Shown here one piece after another: positions 27,874-38,030 of a stretch of 64,000 nt of DNA. The notes under the pieces are model-generated. The model did no database searches. It saw only the letters and a list, made by a program, of their open reading frames with translations, and was not told the origin of the DNA. The stretch lies in NCBI GenBank assembly GCA_945867815.1, contig CAMBIX010000001.1:372001-436000 (forward strand), given 5' to 3'. The stretch comes from an uncultured Veillonellaceae bacterium (GTDB taxonomy: Bacteria > Bacillota > Negativicutes > Veillonellales > Veillonellaceae). The position numbers and the translations under genes were made by a program. Each line of letters starts with the position of its first letter. Position 1 is the stretch's first letter.

Positions 27874-29187
27874 CTACTTCCCTTCAATAATCGTAGCTAC
27901 TGCTTGTGCAGCTATTCCTTCTTTATGACCTAAGGCATCTAAGCCTTCATTGGTTGTCGCTTTTATGCTGACACGTGTCAAAGGTAAGTCTAGCACAGCA
28001 GCTACATTTTCTTTCATTATCTCGATATACGGCTTTACCTTTGGTATCTCCGCAATAATCATAACATCAATATTATAGGGCGTGTACCCCTCTTTGTGCA
28101 ATAAAGTCTTCACTTTTCCTAATAAATCAAGACTCGATACATTTAAAAAGGCATCATCCTCTGGTGGAAAATAATAACCTATATCTCTAAGACCGGCAGC
28201 TCCTAAAAGGGCATCCATCAAAGCATGAACTGGCACATCCGCATCAGAATGGCCTTCTGGACCTAATTCACAAGCAAAGGTTTGGCCACATAAAATACAA
28301 GGGCGTCCCTTAACCAGCTTATGAACATCATAGCCAAAACCAACACGTGGTATACAAAACGTTTTTTGCTCTTCTTTAGAGCCATCGCCATGCCTTTGAC
28401 AGTCATCAGACTGATAATTAACCACATTTTCCTGTTCCTGCCTACCAGCCACCCCTTCTTGCTGAGTTGAAGAATTAACTTCTTTAACCAAGTTTACGCT
28501 AGGCTCTGCCCCATTTAATAGTTTCATACGCACCCATTCCCAATCAGCTGGTGTTGTTACCTTTCGATTGGTATAAGAGCCTTCTACAATATGTACAGGC
28601 TCATGCATATGCTCAACTAAAGATACATCATCCGTGCCTAGATAGTAGGTCTCCTCAGCATACGCCTGGGCCCGCTTAAAGACGTCATATTGAAAACCTT
28701 GTGGCGTCTGCACAGCATATAATTCATCACGAACTAAAGTCTCTTGCACCTGCCCATCGGACGTCACCCGTTTAATCGTATCCACAACTGGTACACCCAC
28801 AACGGCCGCTCCATATTGCTGGGCTGCTTGCGCCACTCGGTCAAATACATCAGCACTAGCCAAGGGACGAGCACCGTCATGCACAAGTACTATGGACGTT
28901 TTAGGATCAACAAGGACCATGGCATGGGCTACTGATTCTTGCCGTGTCTTACCACCTACTACATACTGTATAGCCTTAGTCAGGCCTAAGGCTTCTACCT
29001 GCTGTCTCATAAAGGCTTCTTCACCTGGCGCCACAGCAATAATAAGACTATCTACACTCCTTGCCTGCGCTACCTGTAAAAGTGTCCATTGAATAATGGT
29101 CTTATCACCTATAGGTGCAAACACCTTATTCCACTCCAGTCCCATACGTCTACCACAACCAGCAGCTAATACAATACATACGGTCAT
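27874..29187 (-). CDS. ispDF: Bifunctional IspD-IspF (MEP pathway isoprenoid synthesis)
   Basis: One polypeptide with two non-consecutive MEP-pathway activities. Residues about 1-230 are IspD (CTP:MEP cytidylyltransferase: VLAAGCGRRMG, VVGGKTRQESV, VHDGARPL, VKVTTPADW-type end). After a polar linker (about 235-280, rich in Gln, Glu, Ser) residues about 282-437 are IspF (MECDP synthase: GFGYDVHKL with metal ligands, EGHSDADVPVHALMDALLGA, NVDVMI-type, KATTNEGLD). The ATG overlaps the stop of the upstream PIN-TRAM gene by 4 bases. Fused IspDF is best known from alpha- and epsilon-proteobacteria. Confidence 0.95.
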   Translation of the reverse strand: MTVCIVLAAGCGRRMGLEWNKVFAPIGDKTIIQWTLLQVAQARSVDSLIIAVAPGEEAFMRQQVEALGLTKAIQYVVGGKTRQESVAHAMVLVDPKTSIVLVHDGARPLASADVFDRVAQAAQQYGAAVVGVPVVDTIKRVTSDGQVQETLVRDELYAVQTPQGFQYDVFKRAQAYAEETYYLGTDDVSLVEHMHEPVHIVEGSYTNRKVTTPADWEWVRMKLLNGAEPSVNLVKEVNSSTQQEGVAGRQEQENVVNYQSDDCQRHGDGSKEEQKTFCIPRVGFGYDVHKLVKGRPCILCGQTFACELGPEGHSDADVPVHALMDALLGAAGLRDIGYYFPPEDDAFLNVSSLDLLGKVKTLLHKEGYTPYNIDVMIIAEIPKVKPYIEIMKENVAAVLDLPLTRVSIKATTNEGLDALGHKEGIAAQAVATIIEGK

Positions 29188-30425
29188 GAAGCCATACCTC
29201 CTATTCGAGCAAAAATTAAGCGGCCTGCATTCGTCTGTAAGACAGACGTCACTTCTGCCACAATAGTCTTACCTATGGATTTAGCTCCATTTTCAATAAC
29301 AATCATAGTCCCATCTGGTAGATAGGCCACACCTTGATTATTTTCTTTTCCCTCTTTAACTACATGAACGGTTACCTGTTCTCCTGGCACCATAACTGGC
29401 TTAACCGCATTAGCTAATTCATTTAAATTCAAGACGGGAATTCCTTGCAAAACAGCCACCTTGTTCAAGTTGAAATCATTAGTAATAAGCTTCCAGCCAC
29501 GTTCAAGAGCTAAGCGCATCAACTTAGAGTCTACTTCCGTAATATCTTCATAGTCATCATTAATGATGCGGATAGGCAATTTCTTATCTTCCTGCATAGC
29601 ATGTAAAATATCTAAGCCTCGGCGCCCCTTATCCCGTTTTAACTGATCTGCTGAATCTGAAATGCGCTGTAATTCTTCTAGTACAAAAACCGGTACAACC
29701 AAAGGCCCTTCCAAAAAACCTGTCTTGTAAATGTCCGAAATACGGCCATCGATAATAACAGACGTATCTAATAACTTAGCCGTGGATAAGCCTTGTAACT
29801 GCCCATTAGCTCCCGCTTTATACAGAGCCATATCTCTTGGTGGCACAGGCACAACGGCACCGCCACTAGCTACTGAACTCGTTGTGGACGGCACAGAGCC
29901 TGTTTTTGCATTTATGGTCGCTGCATATAAATCTTCTAACTTACGACGCTGATCATCCCAATTACCCTTATAATTGCGATAAAACTCTGGTCCCTTTTGA
30001 ACACCTACACGGATACCAATTAAGCCTAAAATAGCACTCAAAGCAATACCTACATAAGAACCAATAATAGGAATATCACGAAAAGCCCAGCCGATAAGAT
30101 TAGCAATAATAAGTCCGAATAAAAGCCCAACTGCTCCTGCCGTTAATTCCTGCTCTGGCCGCCTAGCCAGTACTATTTCTATCCGTTTGGATACAGACAT
30201 CCCCCAATTAAGGAGCCATTTAGACACCCAGTACCCTAGCCCCGCCCCAATAAGCGGGCATATCACAAAACAAAACGCATCAACTGTAATGAGCCATACA
30301 AAACTTACGTCTGGCTGCCGCATAAGTGTCCAATTACGCAGCAAAGGCGCATAGTTCTCTCCGCCAGCAAAAACAGAAAGACCGACTAATACAGCAATGG
30401 CATATCGCAATAACCGATACACCAT
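29184..30425 (-). CDS. PIN-TRAM membrane protein (YacL family)
   Basis: The 413-residue protein has an N-terminal block of about four hydrophobic helices (1-150), a basic Ser/Thr-rich linker, a PIN nuclease domain (about 225-340: LDTSVIIDGRISDI, with acidic residues Asp, Glu, Asp, Asp) and a C-terminal TRAM domain (about 350-410). YacL-type proteins neighbour radA and ispD in many Firmicutes, as here; their RNA target is unknown. Start ATG 30425 has GGAGGT eight bases upstream. It overlaps ispDF by 4 bases. Confidence 0.9.
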   Translation of the reverse strand: MVYRLLRYAIAVLVGLSVFAGGENYAPLLRNWTLMRQPDVSFVWLITVDAFCFVICPLIGAGLGYWVSKWLLNWGMSVSKRIEIVLARRPEQELTAGAVGLLFGLIIANLIGWAFRDIPIIGSYVGIALSAILGLIGIRVGVQKGPEFYRNYKGNWDDQRRKLEDLYAATINAKTGSVPSTTSSVASGGAVVPVPPRDMALYKAGANGQLQGLSTAKLLDTSVIIDGRISDIYKTGFLEGPLVVPVFVLEELQRISDSADQLKRDKGRRGLDILHAMQEDKKLPIRIINDDYEDITEVDSKLMRLALERGWKLITNDFNLNKVAVLQGIPVLNLNELANAVKPVMVPGEQVTVHVVKEGKENNQGVAYLPDGTMIVIENGAKSIGKTIVAEVTSVLQTNAGRLIFARIGGMAS

Positions 30426-30593
30426 AAGCACCTCCTCAATACCTAGCAAGGGGTATATAACCATATACTACCTATAGTCTAACGTCCCCCTAACCACCTT
30501 ACTTACAACTATACTAACTAGAAATACAACTTCTTATGATAAGCTGCTTATCTATTGTACAATATTTTTTCTAACCTGTAAGGAGAAAGCTTC

Positions 30594-30698
30594 ATGTATA
30601 CACATAAAATTCCTTTTTCCCTTATAAAAAAGAGTGACTATCCTATTCAGGATCTAAAGATTTGTTGTAACCCTTCCAAGACTGTTGTTACACCATAA
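30594..30698 (+). CDS. Possible 34-residue small ORF antisense to the radA end
   Basis: ATG at 30594 is preceded by a strong AAGGAGAAAG ribosome binding site and by TACAAT about 35 bases upstream. The product starts MYTHKIPFSLIKKSDYPIQD and ends at TAA 30698, overlapping the last 52 bases of radA in antisense. It could be a small protein or only the stub of a lost plus-strand gene. No family recognised. Confidence 0.3.
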   Translation: MYTHKIPFSLIKKSDYPIQDLKICCNPSKTVVTP

Positions 30699-32026
30699 AT
30701 TTGAATATCAGACCGTAATTTCTTTACTTGTTTCATATTACCGGCAGGTATAACGAATTTTTTAAAGCCTAATTTAGCTGCTTCATTAATCCGTTGTTCA
30801 ATACGTGGAATACTCCGCACATTACCCGTTAAGCCCACTTCACCAAGAATAACCATATCTGATGGTATAGGTCTATCCTTTAGATTGGATACAATAGCGG
30901 CTGCCGTTGCCATATCACAGGCTGGTTCATTTACCTTTAGGCCGCCAATAACATTCACATAAACATCCTTATTACCTAGGGTTAATGAACACCGTTTTTC
31001 CAGTACAGCCAACAAAACAATTAAGCGATTCAGATCATAACCTATAGCCGTCCTTCGAGGCATACCAAAGGCCGTCGTTACCACAAGGCTCTGCACCTCA
31101 ACTAGCACCGGTCGTATACCTTCCAAGTAAGCCATAATAGCTGAACCCGTTTCCTCTTCAAATCGTTCTGATAGCAGTGCCTCCGATGGATTACTTAGCT
31201 CTTCTAACCCACTTTCCACCATGGTAAATAAGCCCGTCTCAGATGTTGAACCAAAGCGGTTCTTAATCCCCCGTAAAACGCGAAATTGATAGGACCGTTC
31301 CCCCTCAAAATAAAGGACCACATCCACCATATGTTCCAACATACGTGGGCCTGCTATATTACCTTCTTTCGTTACATGGCCAATGACAATGACCGCTATA
31401 TTCGATTCCTTGGCAAATCGTAAAAGACGTCCCGTACACTCCCTGACCTGAGCCACACTACCAGGCGCCGATTCAATATCATCAGTATAAACCGTTTGTA
31501 TAGAATCCACCACTAACAGTACTGGTTTGACCGCTTGTGCTTCTTGTAAAATCAAATCCAAATTCGTTGTCGCCATAACTGCTAACTTAGGTGTGTTAAT
31601 AGTTAAGCGCTCAGCCCTAAGTTTTAGCTGCATCTGCGACTCTTCTCCCGAAGCATAAAGAACGGCTCCTGTTTTATCAGCAATTTGTCCCGATACTTGA
31701 AGAACTAAGGTCGATTTACCAATACCAGGGTCACCCCCTAAGAGCATAAGCGCCCCAGGCACAATACCACCACCCAAGACACGATCCACTTCACCATATA
31801 CTGTTGAAATACGTTCTGTATCCGTCGTCTCTATGTTAGACAAAGCTACCGGCTTTACCTGGTCGTGGCTAACTACATTACGGCGATTAGCACTCGTCGG
31901 TTCTCGTTTTATCTCTTCTACCAAGGTATTCCACTCACCACATTGAGTGCACCGCCCCTGCCAACGAGGATATTCAGCACCACAATTATTGCAATAATAA
32001 GTGGTTTTAACCTTTGTTTTCGCCAT
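30647..32026 (-). CDS. radA: DNA repair protein RadA
   Basis: RecA-like branch-migration helicase. The 459-residue protein has a four-Cys zinc finger (YYCNNCGAEYPRWQGRC), Walker A GGDPGIGKSTL near residue 95, the RadA-specific KNRFGS motif and a C-terminal Lon-protease-like domain (VNVIGGLKVNEPACDMA to GEVGLTGNVR). It lies between clpC and the PIN-TRAM gene, a standard Firmicutes arrangement. Confidence 0.96.
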   Translation of the reverse strand: MAKTKVKTTYYCNNCGAEYPRWQGRCTQCGEWNTLVEEIKREPTSANRRNVVSHDQVKPVALSNIETTDTERISTVYGEVDRVLGGGIVPGALMLLGGDPGIGKSTLVLQVSGQIADKTGAVLYASGEESQMQLKLRAERLTINTPKLAVMATTNLDLILQEAQAVKPVLLVVDSIQTVYTDDIESAPGSVAQVRECTGRLLRFAKESNIAVIVIGHVTKEGNIAGPRMLEHMVDVVLYFEGERSYQFRVLRGIKNRFGSTSETGLFTMVESGLEELSNPSEALLSERFEEETGSAIMAYLEGIRPVLVEVQSLVVTTAFGMPRRTAIGYDLNRLIVLLAVLEKRCSLTLGNKDVYVNVIGGLKVNEPACDMATAAAIVSNLKDRPIPSDMVILGEVGLTGNVRSIPRIEQRINEAAKLGFKKFVIPAGNMKQVKKLRSDIQIYGVTTVLEGLQQIFRS

Positions 32027-32042
32027 AAAGCCTCCTATAAAA

Positions 32043-32081
32043 AAAGAACCACAAATACCTTATAGATATTCGTGATTCTTT
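32043..32081 (-). terminator. Terminator after clpC
   Basis: Fifteen-base arms with one or two mismatches (AAAGAACCACAAATA against TATTCGTGATTCTTT), followed on the minus strand by seven T. It is 74 bases past the clpC stop and just before radA, so radA probably depends on readthrough or a weak own promoter. Confidence 0.8.
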
Positions 32082-32154
32082 TATTAAATTCCTTCCAACT
32101 ACTAGTTAGAAAGAAAATTGCAGTATTAATTATATTAGACAGGGTTCAAAGACG

Positions 32155-34635
32155 TTAGTCTTCTTTTACCCGTTCAACTTCTTCATTTTTCTTGCCAGCA
32201 TCACTGACTTTAAAATCTAAATCACCGTCTTTTTCTTCGACCTTAATAAGACCTCCTTCCTCAACTTCACCTTTAAGAATAATATCCGATACAGGGTCTT
32301 CCACTAAGCGTTGAATAGCACGTTTTAATGGACGAGCACCATAAGCAAAGTCCGAACCTTCCTTAACCAAGACATCCATAGCTGGCTGAGAAATTTCGAT
32401 TTCAATATCACGTTCATGCAAGCGTTTTACTACATCCTGTAACAAAATGTTAACAATATGATGTAAGTTATCAGCTGTTAACGGATGGAAAACAATCATT
32501 TCGTCAATACGGTTCAAGAATTCTGGACGGAAGTGATGGCGTACTGCATCCAAGGACTGTTTCTTTGCTTCTTCAAAGTCAATTTCCTTCTTGCTGTCCT
32601 TATTCTTAGCGGCTAAGAAGCCCATTTCCGCACTATCCAGTTTTAAGAAGTTAGCCCCTAGGTTACTTGTCATAATAATAACCGTATTACGGAAGTCAAC
32701 CGTTCGGCCCTGACTATCTGTTAAACGGCCATCATCCAAGACTTGTAATAAGATATTGAAGAAATCCGCATGCGCTTTTTCTACTTCATCAAAGAGGATA
32801 ACACTATATGGTTTACGCCGTACCGCATCCGTTAATTGACCGCCTTCTTCGTAACCAACGTATCCTGGAGGCGCCCCAACCAAACGGCTAACGGTATGCT
32901 TTTCCATGTATTCAGACATATCTAAACGAATCATAGCATTTTCGTCGCCAAACAAACTCGATGCTAAGGCTCTAGCTAATTCCGTTTTACCAACACCAGT
33001 TGGTCCTAAGAATAAGAAGGAACCAACTGGCCGTTTCGGATCTTTTAAACCAGCCCGAGCCCGACGAACAGCTTTAGCAACAGCCGTAACTGCTTCATCT
33101 TGACCAACAACGCGTTTATGCAATTCTTCTTCTAAGTGCAACAAGCGTTCTGATTCTTCTTCGGCAATACGAGCAACTGGTACACCGCTCCAATCAGATA
33201 CAACTTCTGCAATATCTTCTTCCGTAACCACTAATTTTTCAGCAGAATCCTTCTTAGAATCTTTTTGCTTCGATTCAATTTCCTGAGTTACTTTCTTTTC
33301 TTCATCACGAAGCTTAGCAGCGTTTTCAAAGTTCTGCGCTACAATAGCTGCTTCTTTTTCCTTCTGAATATCAGCTAACTTATTTTCCAAAGCCTTTACA
33401 TCTGGTGTAGCAGAGTAAACCTTCATACGAACCTTAGATGCTGCTTCATCCATAGCATCAATAGCCTTATCTGGTAAGAAACGATCCGTAATATAGCGGC
33501 TGGTTAAATGAACGGCTGCTTCCAAAGCTTCGTCTGTAATTTTAGCCTTATGAAAGGCTTCATAACGGTCACGCAAGCCCTTTAAGATATCTAGCGCATC
33601 GTCTTCATTTGGTTCACCTACAAGAACAGGTTGGAAACGACGTTCCAAAGCGGCATCTTTTTCGATATTCTTCTTGTATTCATCAAGTGTAGTTGCCCCG
33701 ATAACACGGAATTCACCACGAGCTAAGGCTGGTTTTAAAATATTAGCCGCATCCATAGCCCCTTCCGAAGCACCCGCACCAACAATGGTATGAATTTCAT
33801 CAATGAAAACAATCATATCATCATGCTTTTGTACTTCATCAACGACTTTCTTTAGTCGTTCTTCGAATTCACCACGGTATTTCGCACCAGCGACCATAGA
33901 AGATAAGCTTAAGGAAATAATACGTTTATTCCGCAATATTTCTGGTACATTCTGATTAACAATGCGCTGTGCTAAACCTTCAGCAATGGCTGTTTTACCA
34001 ACACCAGGTTCACCAATAAGGACTGGATTATTCTTAGTACGACGGCTCAAAATCTGGATTACACGATTAATTTCATTATCACGACCAATGACAGGGTCAA
34101 TCTTACCTTGCTTAGCTCGTTCATTTAAGTCGATAGCAAAATCACCAAGACCAGCGACACCGCCACCATTCGCATTTTCTACAGGGCCGTCCGCATTACC
34201 AGACTGACCAATAATCTTCTTAATGGCTTCAATAACATCATCACGGCGAATTCCTTGCTGCTGTAAAACACCAACAGCCACACCGCCACCATCATGTAAG
34301 ATACCTAATAAAATATGTTCTGTACCTACATAGTTATGACCTAACTGATTAGCATATTGAACAGCAATTTCTAAGACCCGTTTCGTCCGTGGCGTCATAT
34401 ATAATTGACTACCACTGCTATTACCGTAACCAACGGCATCTAAGACTGATTTTTCAGCCACTTCATCCGTAAGTCCTAATTCATGAAGAGCCTTAGCAGC
34501 TATCCCTTGATTTTCACCAAGTAAACCTAAAAGCAAGTGTTCTGTCCCTACATAATCATGACCAAAGTCTTGTGCTTTTTCTTGAGCAATCTGTAAGGCT
34601 CTCTGTGCTCCTTCTGTATATCGTTGTTGCATCAT
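32155..34635 (-). CDS. clpC: ATP-dependent Clp protease ATP-binding subunit ClpC
   Basis: AAA+ unfoldase that feeds ClpP and degrades arginine-phosphorylated proteins marked by McsB. The 826 residues comprise two Clp_N repeats (about 1-145), AAA-1 with Walker A GEPGVGKT, a UVR-containing middle domain ([20 protein letters not shown], about 415-435), AAA-2 with [12 protein letters not shown] and a ClpB_D2-type C-terminus. It is the fourth gene of the ctsR heat-shock operon. Confidence 0.97.
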   Translation of the reverse strand: MMQQRYTEGAQRALQIAQEKAQDFGHDYVGTEHLLLGLLGENQGIAAKALHELGLTDEVAEKSVLDAVGYGNSSGSQLYMTPRTKRVLEIAVQYANQLGHNYVGTEHILLGILHDGGGVAVGVLQQQGIRRDDVIEAIKKIIGQSGNADGPVENANGGGVAGLGDFAIDLNERAKQGKIDPVIGRDNEINRVIQILSRRTKNNPVLIGEPGVGKTAIAEGLAQRIVNQNVPEILRNKRIISLSLSSMVAGAKYRGEFEERLKKVVDEVQKHDDMIVFIDEIHTIVGAGASEGAMDAANILKPALARGEFRVIGATTLDEYKKNIEKDAALERRFQPVLVGEPNEDDALDILKGLRDRYEAFHKAKITDEALEAAVHLTSRYITDRFLPDKAIDAMDEAASKVRMKVYSATPDVKALENKLADIQKEKEAAIVAQNFENAAKLRDEEKKVTQEIESKQKDSKKDSAEKLVVTEEDIAEVVSDWSGVPVARIAEEESERLLHLEEELHKRVVGQDEAVTAVAKAVRRARAGLKDPKRPVGSFLFLGPTGVGKTELARALASSLFGDENAMIRLDMSEYMEKHTVSRLVGAPPGYVGYEEGGQLTDAVRRKPYSVILFDEVEKAHADFFNILLQVLDDGRLTDSQGRTVDFRNTVIIMTSNLGANFLKLDSAEMGFLAAKNKDSKKEIDFEEAKKQSLDAVRHHFRPEFLNRIDEMIVFHPLTADNLHHIVNILLQDVVKRLHERDIEIEISQPAMDVLVKEGSDFAYGARPLKRAIQRLVEDPVSDIILKGEVEEGGLIKVEEKDGDLDFKVSDAGKKNEEVERVKED

Positions 34636-34656
34636 ATATTATCACCTCTAAATTAT

Positions 34657-35724
34657 TTATTGTTCTATATTAAGCGCATCACGAACGACCTTAGCCCGAT
34701 AGGCATCTCGTTCATCAGCTGTCATGCTATCTTGGCCAGCATACTTACTGAGGAAATTAGGCCGCGTAATAACGACGAGTTTATCAAAAAAGGCATTACT
34801 TTTCATATGAAGAATGCCCATATCAATACCTAACTGTACATCACTGAGTAGGGATAAGGCTTCGGCACCGCTGAGTTTACGAGCATGAGCCAAGACGCCA
34901 TAAGCACGCCATACCCTATCTTCAAAGGCATCCGAATGTTCACGAGCAATGCTTTGCCGTGCTTTTTCTTCTTCCTTAATCAGCCCTTCAATAATCTTGT
35001 TTAACTGGGCTATCGTATCCTCTTCGCTAATTCCCATAGTTACTTGGTTGGACACTTGATAAATATTACCTAAGCCTTCCGACCCTTCCCCATAAAGACC
35101 ACGAACAGAATAACCTAACTGAATGATACTGCGAACGACCCGGTTAAGTTTGCCTGTAATAGCTAAGGCTGGCAAATGTAACATAACCGAAGCCCGCATA
35201 CCAGTACCTACATTAGTCGGACAAGCCGTTAAATAACCAAACTTTTCAGAAAAAGCATAATCATACGTGCTTTCAATCGCATCATCAATCTGTACAGCCC
35301 GTTCATAGGCCTTAGTTAAATTAAGACCAGCTGCCATGGACTGAATCCGAATATGGTCTTCTTCATTAACCATAATGGCAACCGCTCCATCATCAGATAT
35401 AATAACACTGCGGTGGTTTACCTTTTCTACTAGATTAGGACTTACTAAATGCTTTTCTACTAAGACTTCTCGTTCAATACCTGATAACTTATCCAAGCTA
35501 ATATCGGAGTAAGATTTACCATCCACCTTAGTCAAAAGAGAGGGAACGCGGCGCATCATCGTATCTACCTTTTCTAATGCGTCTTCCTTATCCCGATTGG
35601 TAAAAGCAATTCCCTTAAAATTACGAGCTAGGCGGATACGACTGGATAAGACAATATGTTCTTTATCAAGCGTACCTTCTGTTTGCCACTGACTTAAAGG
35701 CTGGTCTAAAATACTATCTATCAT
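34657..35724 (-). CDS. mcsB: Protein arginine kinase McsB
   Basis: Phosphorylates arginines to tag proteins for ClpCP. The 355-residue protein has the guanido-kinase fold: LSSRIRLARNFKG near residue 27, VMVNEEDHIRIQ (loop with catalytic Glu), YLTACPTNVGTGMRASVMLHLP with the reactive Cys, and REHSDAFEDRVWRAYG. Located between mcsA and clpC, with 13- and 21-base gaps. Confidence 0.97.
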   Translation of the reverse strand: MIDSILDQPLSQWQTEGTLDKEHIVLSSRIRLARNFKGIAFTNRDKEDALEKVDTMMRRVPSLLTKVDGKSYSDISLDKLSGIEREVLVEKHLVSPNLVEKVNHRSVIISDDGAVAIMVNEEDHIRIQSMAAGLNLTKAYERAVQIDDAIESTYDYAFSEKFGYLTACPTNVGTGMRASVMLHLPALAITGKLNRVVRSIIQLGYSVRGLYGEGSEGLGNIYQVSNQVTMGISEEDTIAQLNKIIEGLIKEEEKARQSIAREHSDAFEDRVWRAYGVLAHARKLSGAEALSLLSDVQLGIDMGILHMKSNAFFDKLVVITRPNFLSKYAGQDSMTADERDAYRAKVVRDALNIEQ

Positions 35725-35737
35725 CTAAGGTCACCTC

Positions 35738-36352
35738 CTAGCTAGCGCTACTTTCATCTGTCTTGGCCCCTGCATCCTTGTGCAACGAATCTTCTAACTG
35801 TTTAATCTGATCACGAAGGGTAATAGCTTTTTCATAATCTTCACCCTTTATGGCCTTATTTAATTCTTGACGTAACCGTTTAATCTGATGACGAGTCTTA
35901 AAGACACCTGTACCTCGACTCGGTACACGCCCTTCATAGGCTAGCGATCCTTGCAAGCGTTTAACCAAGGGTGTAATTTCTTGATCAAACACTTCATAAC
36001 AATGGTCGCAACCAAACTTACCTGTCCGATTAAATTCATCAAAGGTCATACCACATTGATCACATCGTTGCGAGTGACTATCCTGCAAGAGACCATCCGG
36101 ATAGACCGCATTAGTAAAGAAATCGTTATTAAAGAAATCATTATCAAAAATGGAAGACCCCAATTGACCAAAGGATCCAGAATTAGAAAATTTAGGAAAT
36201 TGTCCAAAGGACTGATGTAGTTGTTTAAACATATCTGCATGTTCTTTTTTATTAGCACAATCCTGACACAAATGAGATTCTGTTTTCTTCCCATTCACAA
36301 TATTCGTTACATGAATTGTGGCTTCATTCTTCTTGCAATCATCACAAAGCAT
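35738..36352 (-). CDS. mcsA: McsB activator McsA (zinc-finger, UVR motif)
   Basis: Activator of McsB and modulator of CtsR. The 204-residue protein has four CxxC pairs, in two zinc-binding clusters (MLCDDCKKN...LCQDCANK and QRCDQCGMTF...GCDHCYE), and a C-terminal UVR motif (ELNKAIKGEDYEKAITLRDQI, about 168-188). It starts 3 bases after ctsR. Confidence 0.95.
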   Translation of the reverse strand: MLCDDCKKNEATIHVTNIVNGKKTESHLCQDCANKKEHADMFKQLHQSFGQFPKFSNSGSFGQLGSSIFDNDFFNNDFFTNAVYPDGLLQDSHSQRCDQCGMTFDEFNRTGKFGCDHCYEVFDQEITPLVKRLQGSLAYEGRVPSRGTGVFKTRHQIKRLRQELNKAIKGEDYEKAITLRDQIKQLEDSLHKDAGAKTDESSAS

Positions 36353-36355
36353 ATC

Positions 36356-36823
36356 TTACACCCCCTCGATGATAGCTATGATTCTGTCAAATAATTGACG
36401 CACCGCTTGATTACGGTGTTCAAAAGGTGTTGTCATAAGTACCGTTTGAAAACTGCTGTGTAACATAGCAGCTTCCCGACGAGTTAGCTGCTTGCTATTT
36501 AGCATCTGAAACAGCTGTGCATCAATATCTTCTATGGTAATCTGCCGTTCCACCAAGGCTTTGGAATCATCCACTACATTACGTGGCTGATCCATGGTAA
36601 TCCGTGTGATGCGGATAAAACCACCCAAGCCCCGACGGGACTCAACACTAAAACCTCGTTTATTAGAAAACCGTGTACTTAGTACATAACTGATTTGCGA
36701 CGGTGCACAATCCAGTTCATCGGCTAATTCATTACGCTTTAATATAACGTTCTCACTTTCCTCCAGCATCTTTGCCAATATATATTTTTCTATACGGTCA
36801 GCTAGTACGCTCATCTTGCTCAC
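36356..36823 (-). CDS. ctsR: Heat-shock transcriptional repressor CtsR
   Basis: Winged-helix repressor of clp genes that loses DNA binding on heat. The 155-residue protein contains the HTH segment ELADELDCAPSQISYVLSTRF and the glycine-rich thermosensing wing SRRGLGGFIRI. First gene of ctsR-mcsA-mcsB-clpC and so autoregulated; GTCAAA-type heptads are clustered upstream. Confidence 0.96.
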   Translation of the reverse strand: MSKMSVLADRIEKYILAKMLEESENVILKRNELADELDCAPSQISYVLSTRFSNKRGFSVESRRGLGGFIRITRITMDQPRNVVDDSKALVERQITIEDIDAQLFQMLNSKQLTRREAAMLHSSFQTVLMTTPFEHRNQAVRQLFDRIIAIIEGV

Positions 36824-36839
36824 TCCTTACGTATTAGAT

Positions 36840-37047
36840 AACCATCAAAAGGTCAAACTGACTATCTAAAAGGTGTATTCTTTATACTTAATAGCTACTC
36901 AATCTTTATATTAAGTACTTTCTATTAGGTATACTTTCTACATCTTTGACCTTTTGTTCTTACCTTGTGACTATATAATATTCGACTTTTTGACCTTTGT
37001 CAAGTGAAAAGTCAAACTTTTTTTATTTTTTTGACTTTTTATGTAAT
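36840..37047 (-). promoter_or_regulatory. ctsR promoter region with clustered GTCAAA heptads
   Basis: The promoter is TTGACA (36998-37003), a 17-base spacer and TATTAT (36975-36980) on the minus strand. The spacer contains GGTCAAA followed after one base by AGTCGAA, and the -35 box abuts the first. Further GGTCAAA/AGTCAAA heptads lie at about 36850, 36950, 37009 and 37030. CtsR boxes are normally two heptads spaced by three bases; none here matches that spacing exactly, so the operator call is inferred. The leader is about 145 bases long. Confidence 0.65.
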
Positions 37048-37388
37048 AAGCTTTTTGAAAACTTACATTTACCCTCTCAACACCTATTTTACCCAACTAG
37101 TTCCTATTTCCATCTAAAGGCTTTCTCTCTTTTTTTATAACCTAAACATAAAAATAGTCACCCTTCCTATAAATCAAAAAGTCAAAAGTAGGACAAACCA
37201 TTATATACAAATTTATCATTTTTCAATTAAATCTTCTATGGAGCAACCTAAGGTCTTTAAAATGATAAAAAACAAAGACCTCCAAAGCTTTAAGCTCCAG
37301 AAGTCTTCTAATCTTTGTCTGCTACTATGAAATTATGCCCTGACAAACAGCACCAGCTAGCAATAAAGCCTAGCCTGCCTATTTATTA
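37048..37388. other. AT-rich intergenic stretch between ctsR and the DUF2939 gene
   Basis: No credible gene. It holds another AGTCAAA heptad near 37172 and a terminator (37275-37307) for the DUF2939 gene: AAGACCTC pairs with GAAGTCTT with a wobble, and the minus strand continues into TTTGTTTTTT. Confidence 0.55.
37275..37307 (-). terminator. Terminator after the DUF2939 gene
   Basis: Hairpin with arms AAGACCTC/GAAGTCTT enclosing an AAGCTTTAAGCT inner palindrome, followed on the minus strand by TTTGTTTTTT, about 80 bases beyond the stop. Confidence 0.65.
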
Positions 37389-38030
37389 CTATTTATTCCC
37401 AGTTACCTGCGCTGGCACATCCAGCTGCTGTAATAAGGCAGGCAAATTAGGAATATCATAAATCCGCCAATACCCTTCATCCGTCTTGTGCAGCTTTAAT
37501 TCTACCGTAACCGTTTTATGTAATTTTGTATCCTCTACAACAATGGTAGACTGTGCCTCCTGACCGCCCTTATCTACCTGAGTATGCAAACTATTTAAAT
37601 CAATCCGATTCCGTTTTGTCTGCAAGGAATGAATCACATTATAGGTATCCTCAGATAAAGGAATATAAGAAGCGATATCATCACTTTGTGTATGCGACTT
37701 TGGCTGGTCTAATACCGCATTGGTAATCATATTACGAATAGCTGCCGATGTAACAGATATAACCGTCCCTTTTAAGGCCTGGGCCAGCTTATTGTCTTTT
37801 AACTTAGGATTAGTCTCAAACTCTCGATCAGCTGTTAATTTAACAATAGAATTTACATCTACATATTTAAAAACCTTAGCTACATCCTTATCTTCTACCG
37901 CCTGATAAATCCGCTGATAAGTATAAGCTGGCTGCCTCGGTACATACCACCCAAAGTAAGCGGCCAACCCTATAATAGCAAGTAAAACAATACCGCCAAT
38001 ACTGCTAAGACAGATAGTTTTTCTTGTCAC
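37389..38030 (-). CDS. DUF2939-type membrane-anchored protein
   Basis: The 213-residue protein has one N-terminal transmembrane or signal-anchor helix (about 10-30) and an extracytoplasmic domain with the pattern YQRIYQAVEDKDVAKVFKYVDVNSI, characteristic of DUF2939 as I know it. A second alpha/beta region follows. No catalytic motif is visible. It lies alone between ctsR and the DUF1848 gene and ends at a terminator. Confidence 0.65.
   Translation of the reverse strand: MTRKTICLSSIGGIVLLAIIGLAAYFGWYVPRQPAYTYQRIYQAVEDKDVAKVFKYVDVNSIVKLTADREFETNPKLKDNKLAQALKGTVISVTSAAIRNMITNAVLDQPKSHTQSDDIASYIPLSEDTYNVIHSLQTKRNRIDLNSLHTQVDKGGQEAQSTIVVEDTKLHKTVTVELKLHKTDEGYWRIYDIPNLPALLQQLDVPAQVTGNK

Noticed and set aside
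36975-37047. Exact CtsR operator call
   Set aside because: No pair of heptads has the standard three-base spacing, so only a probable regulatory region was annotated.
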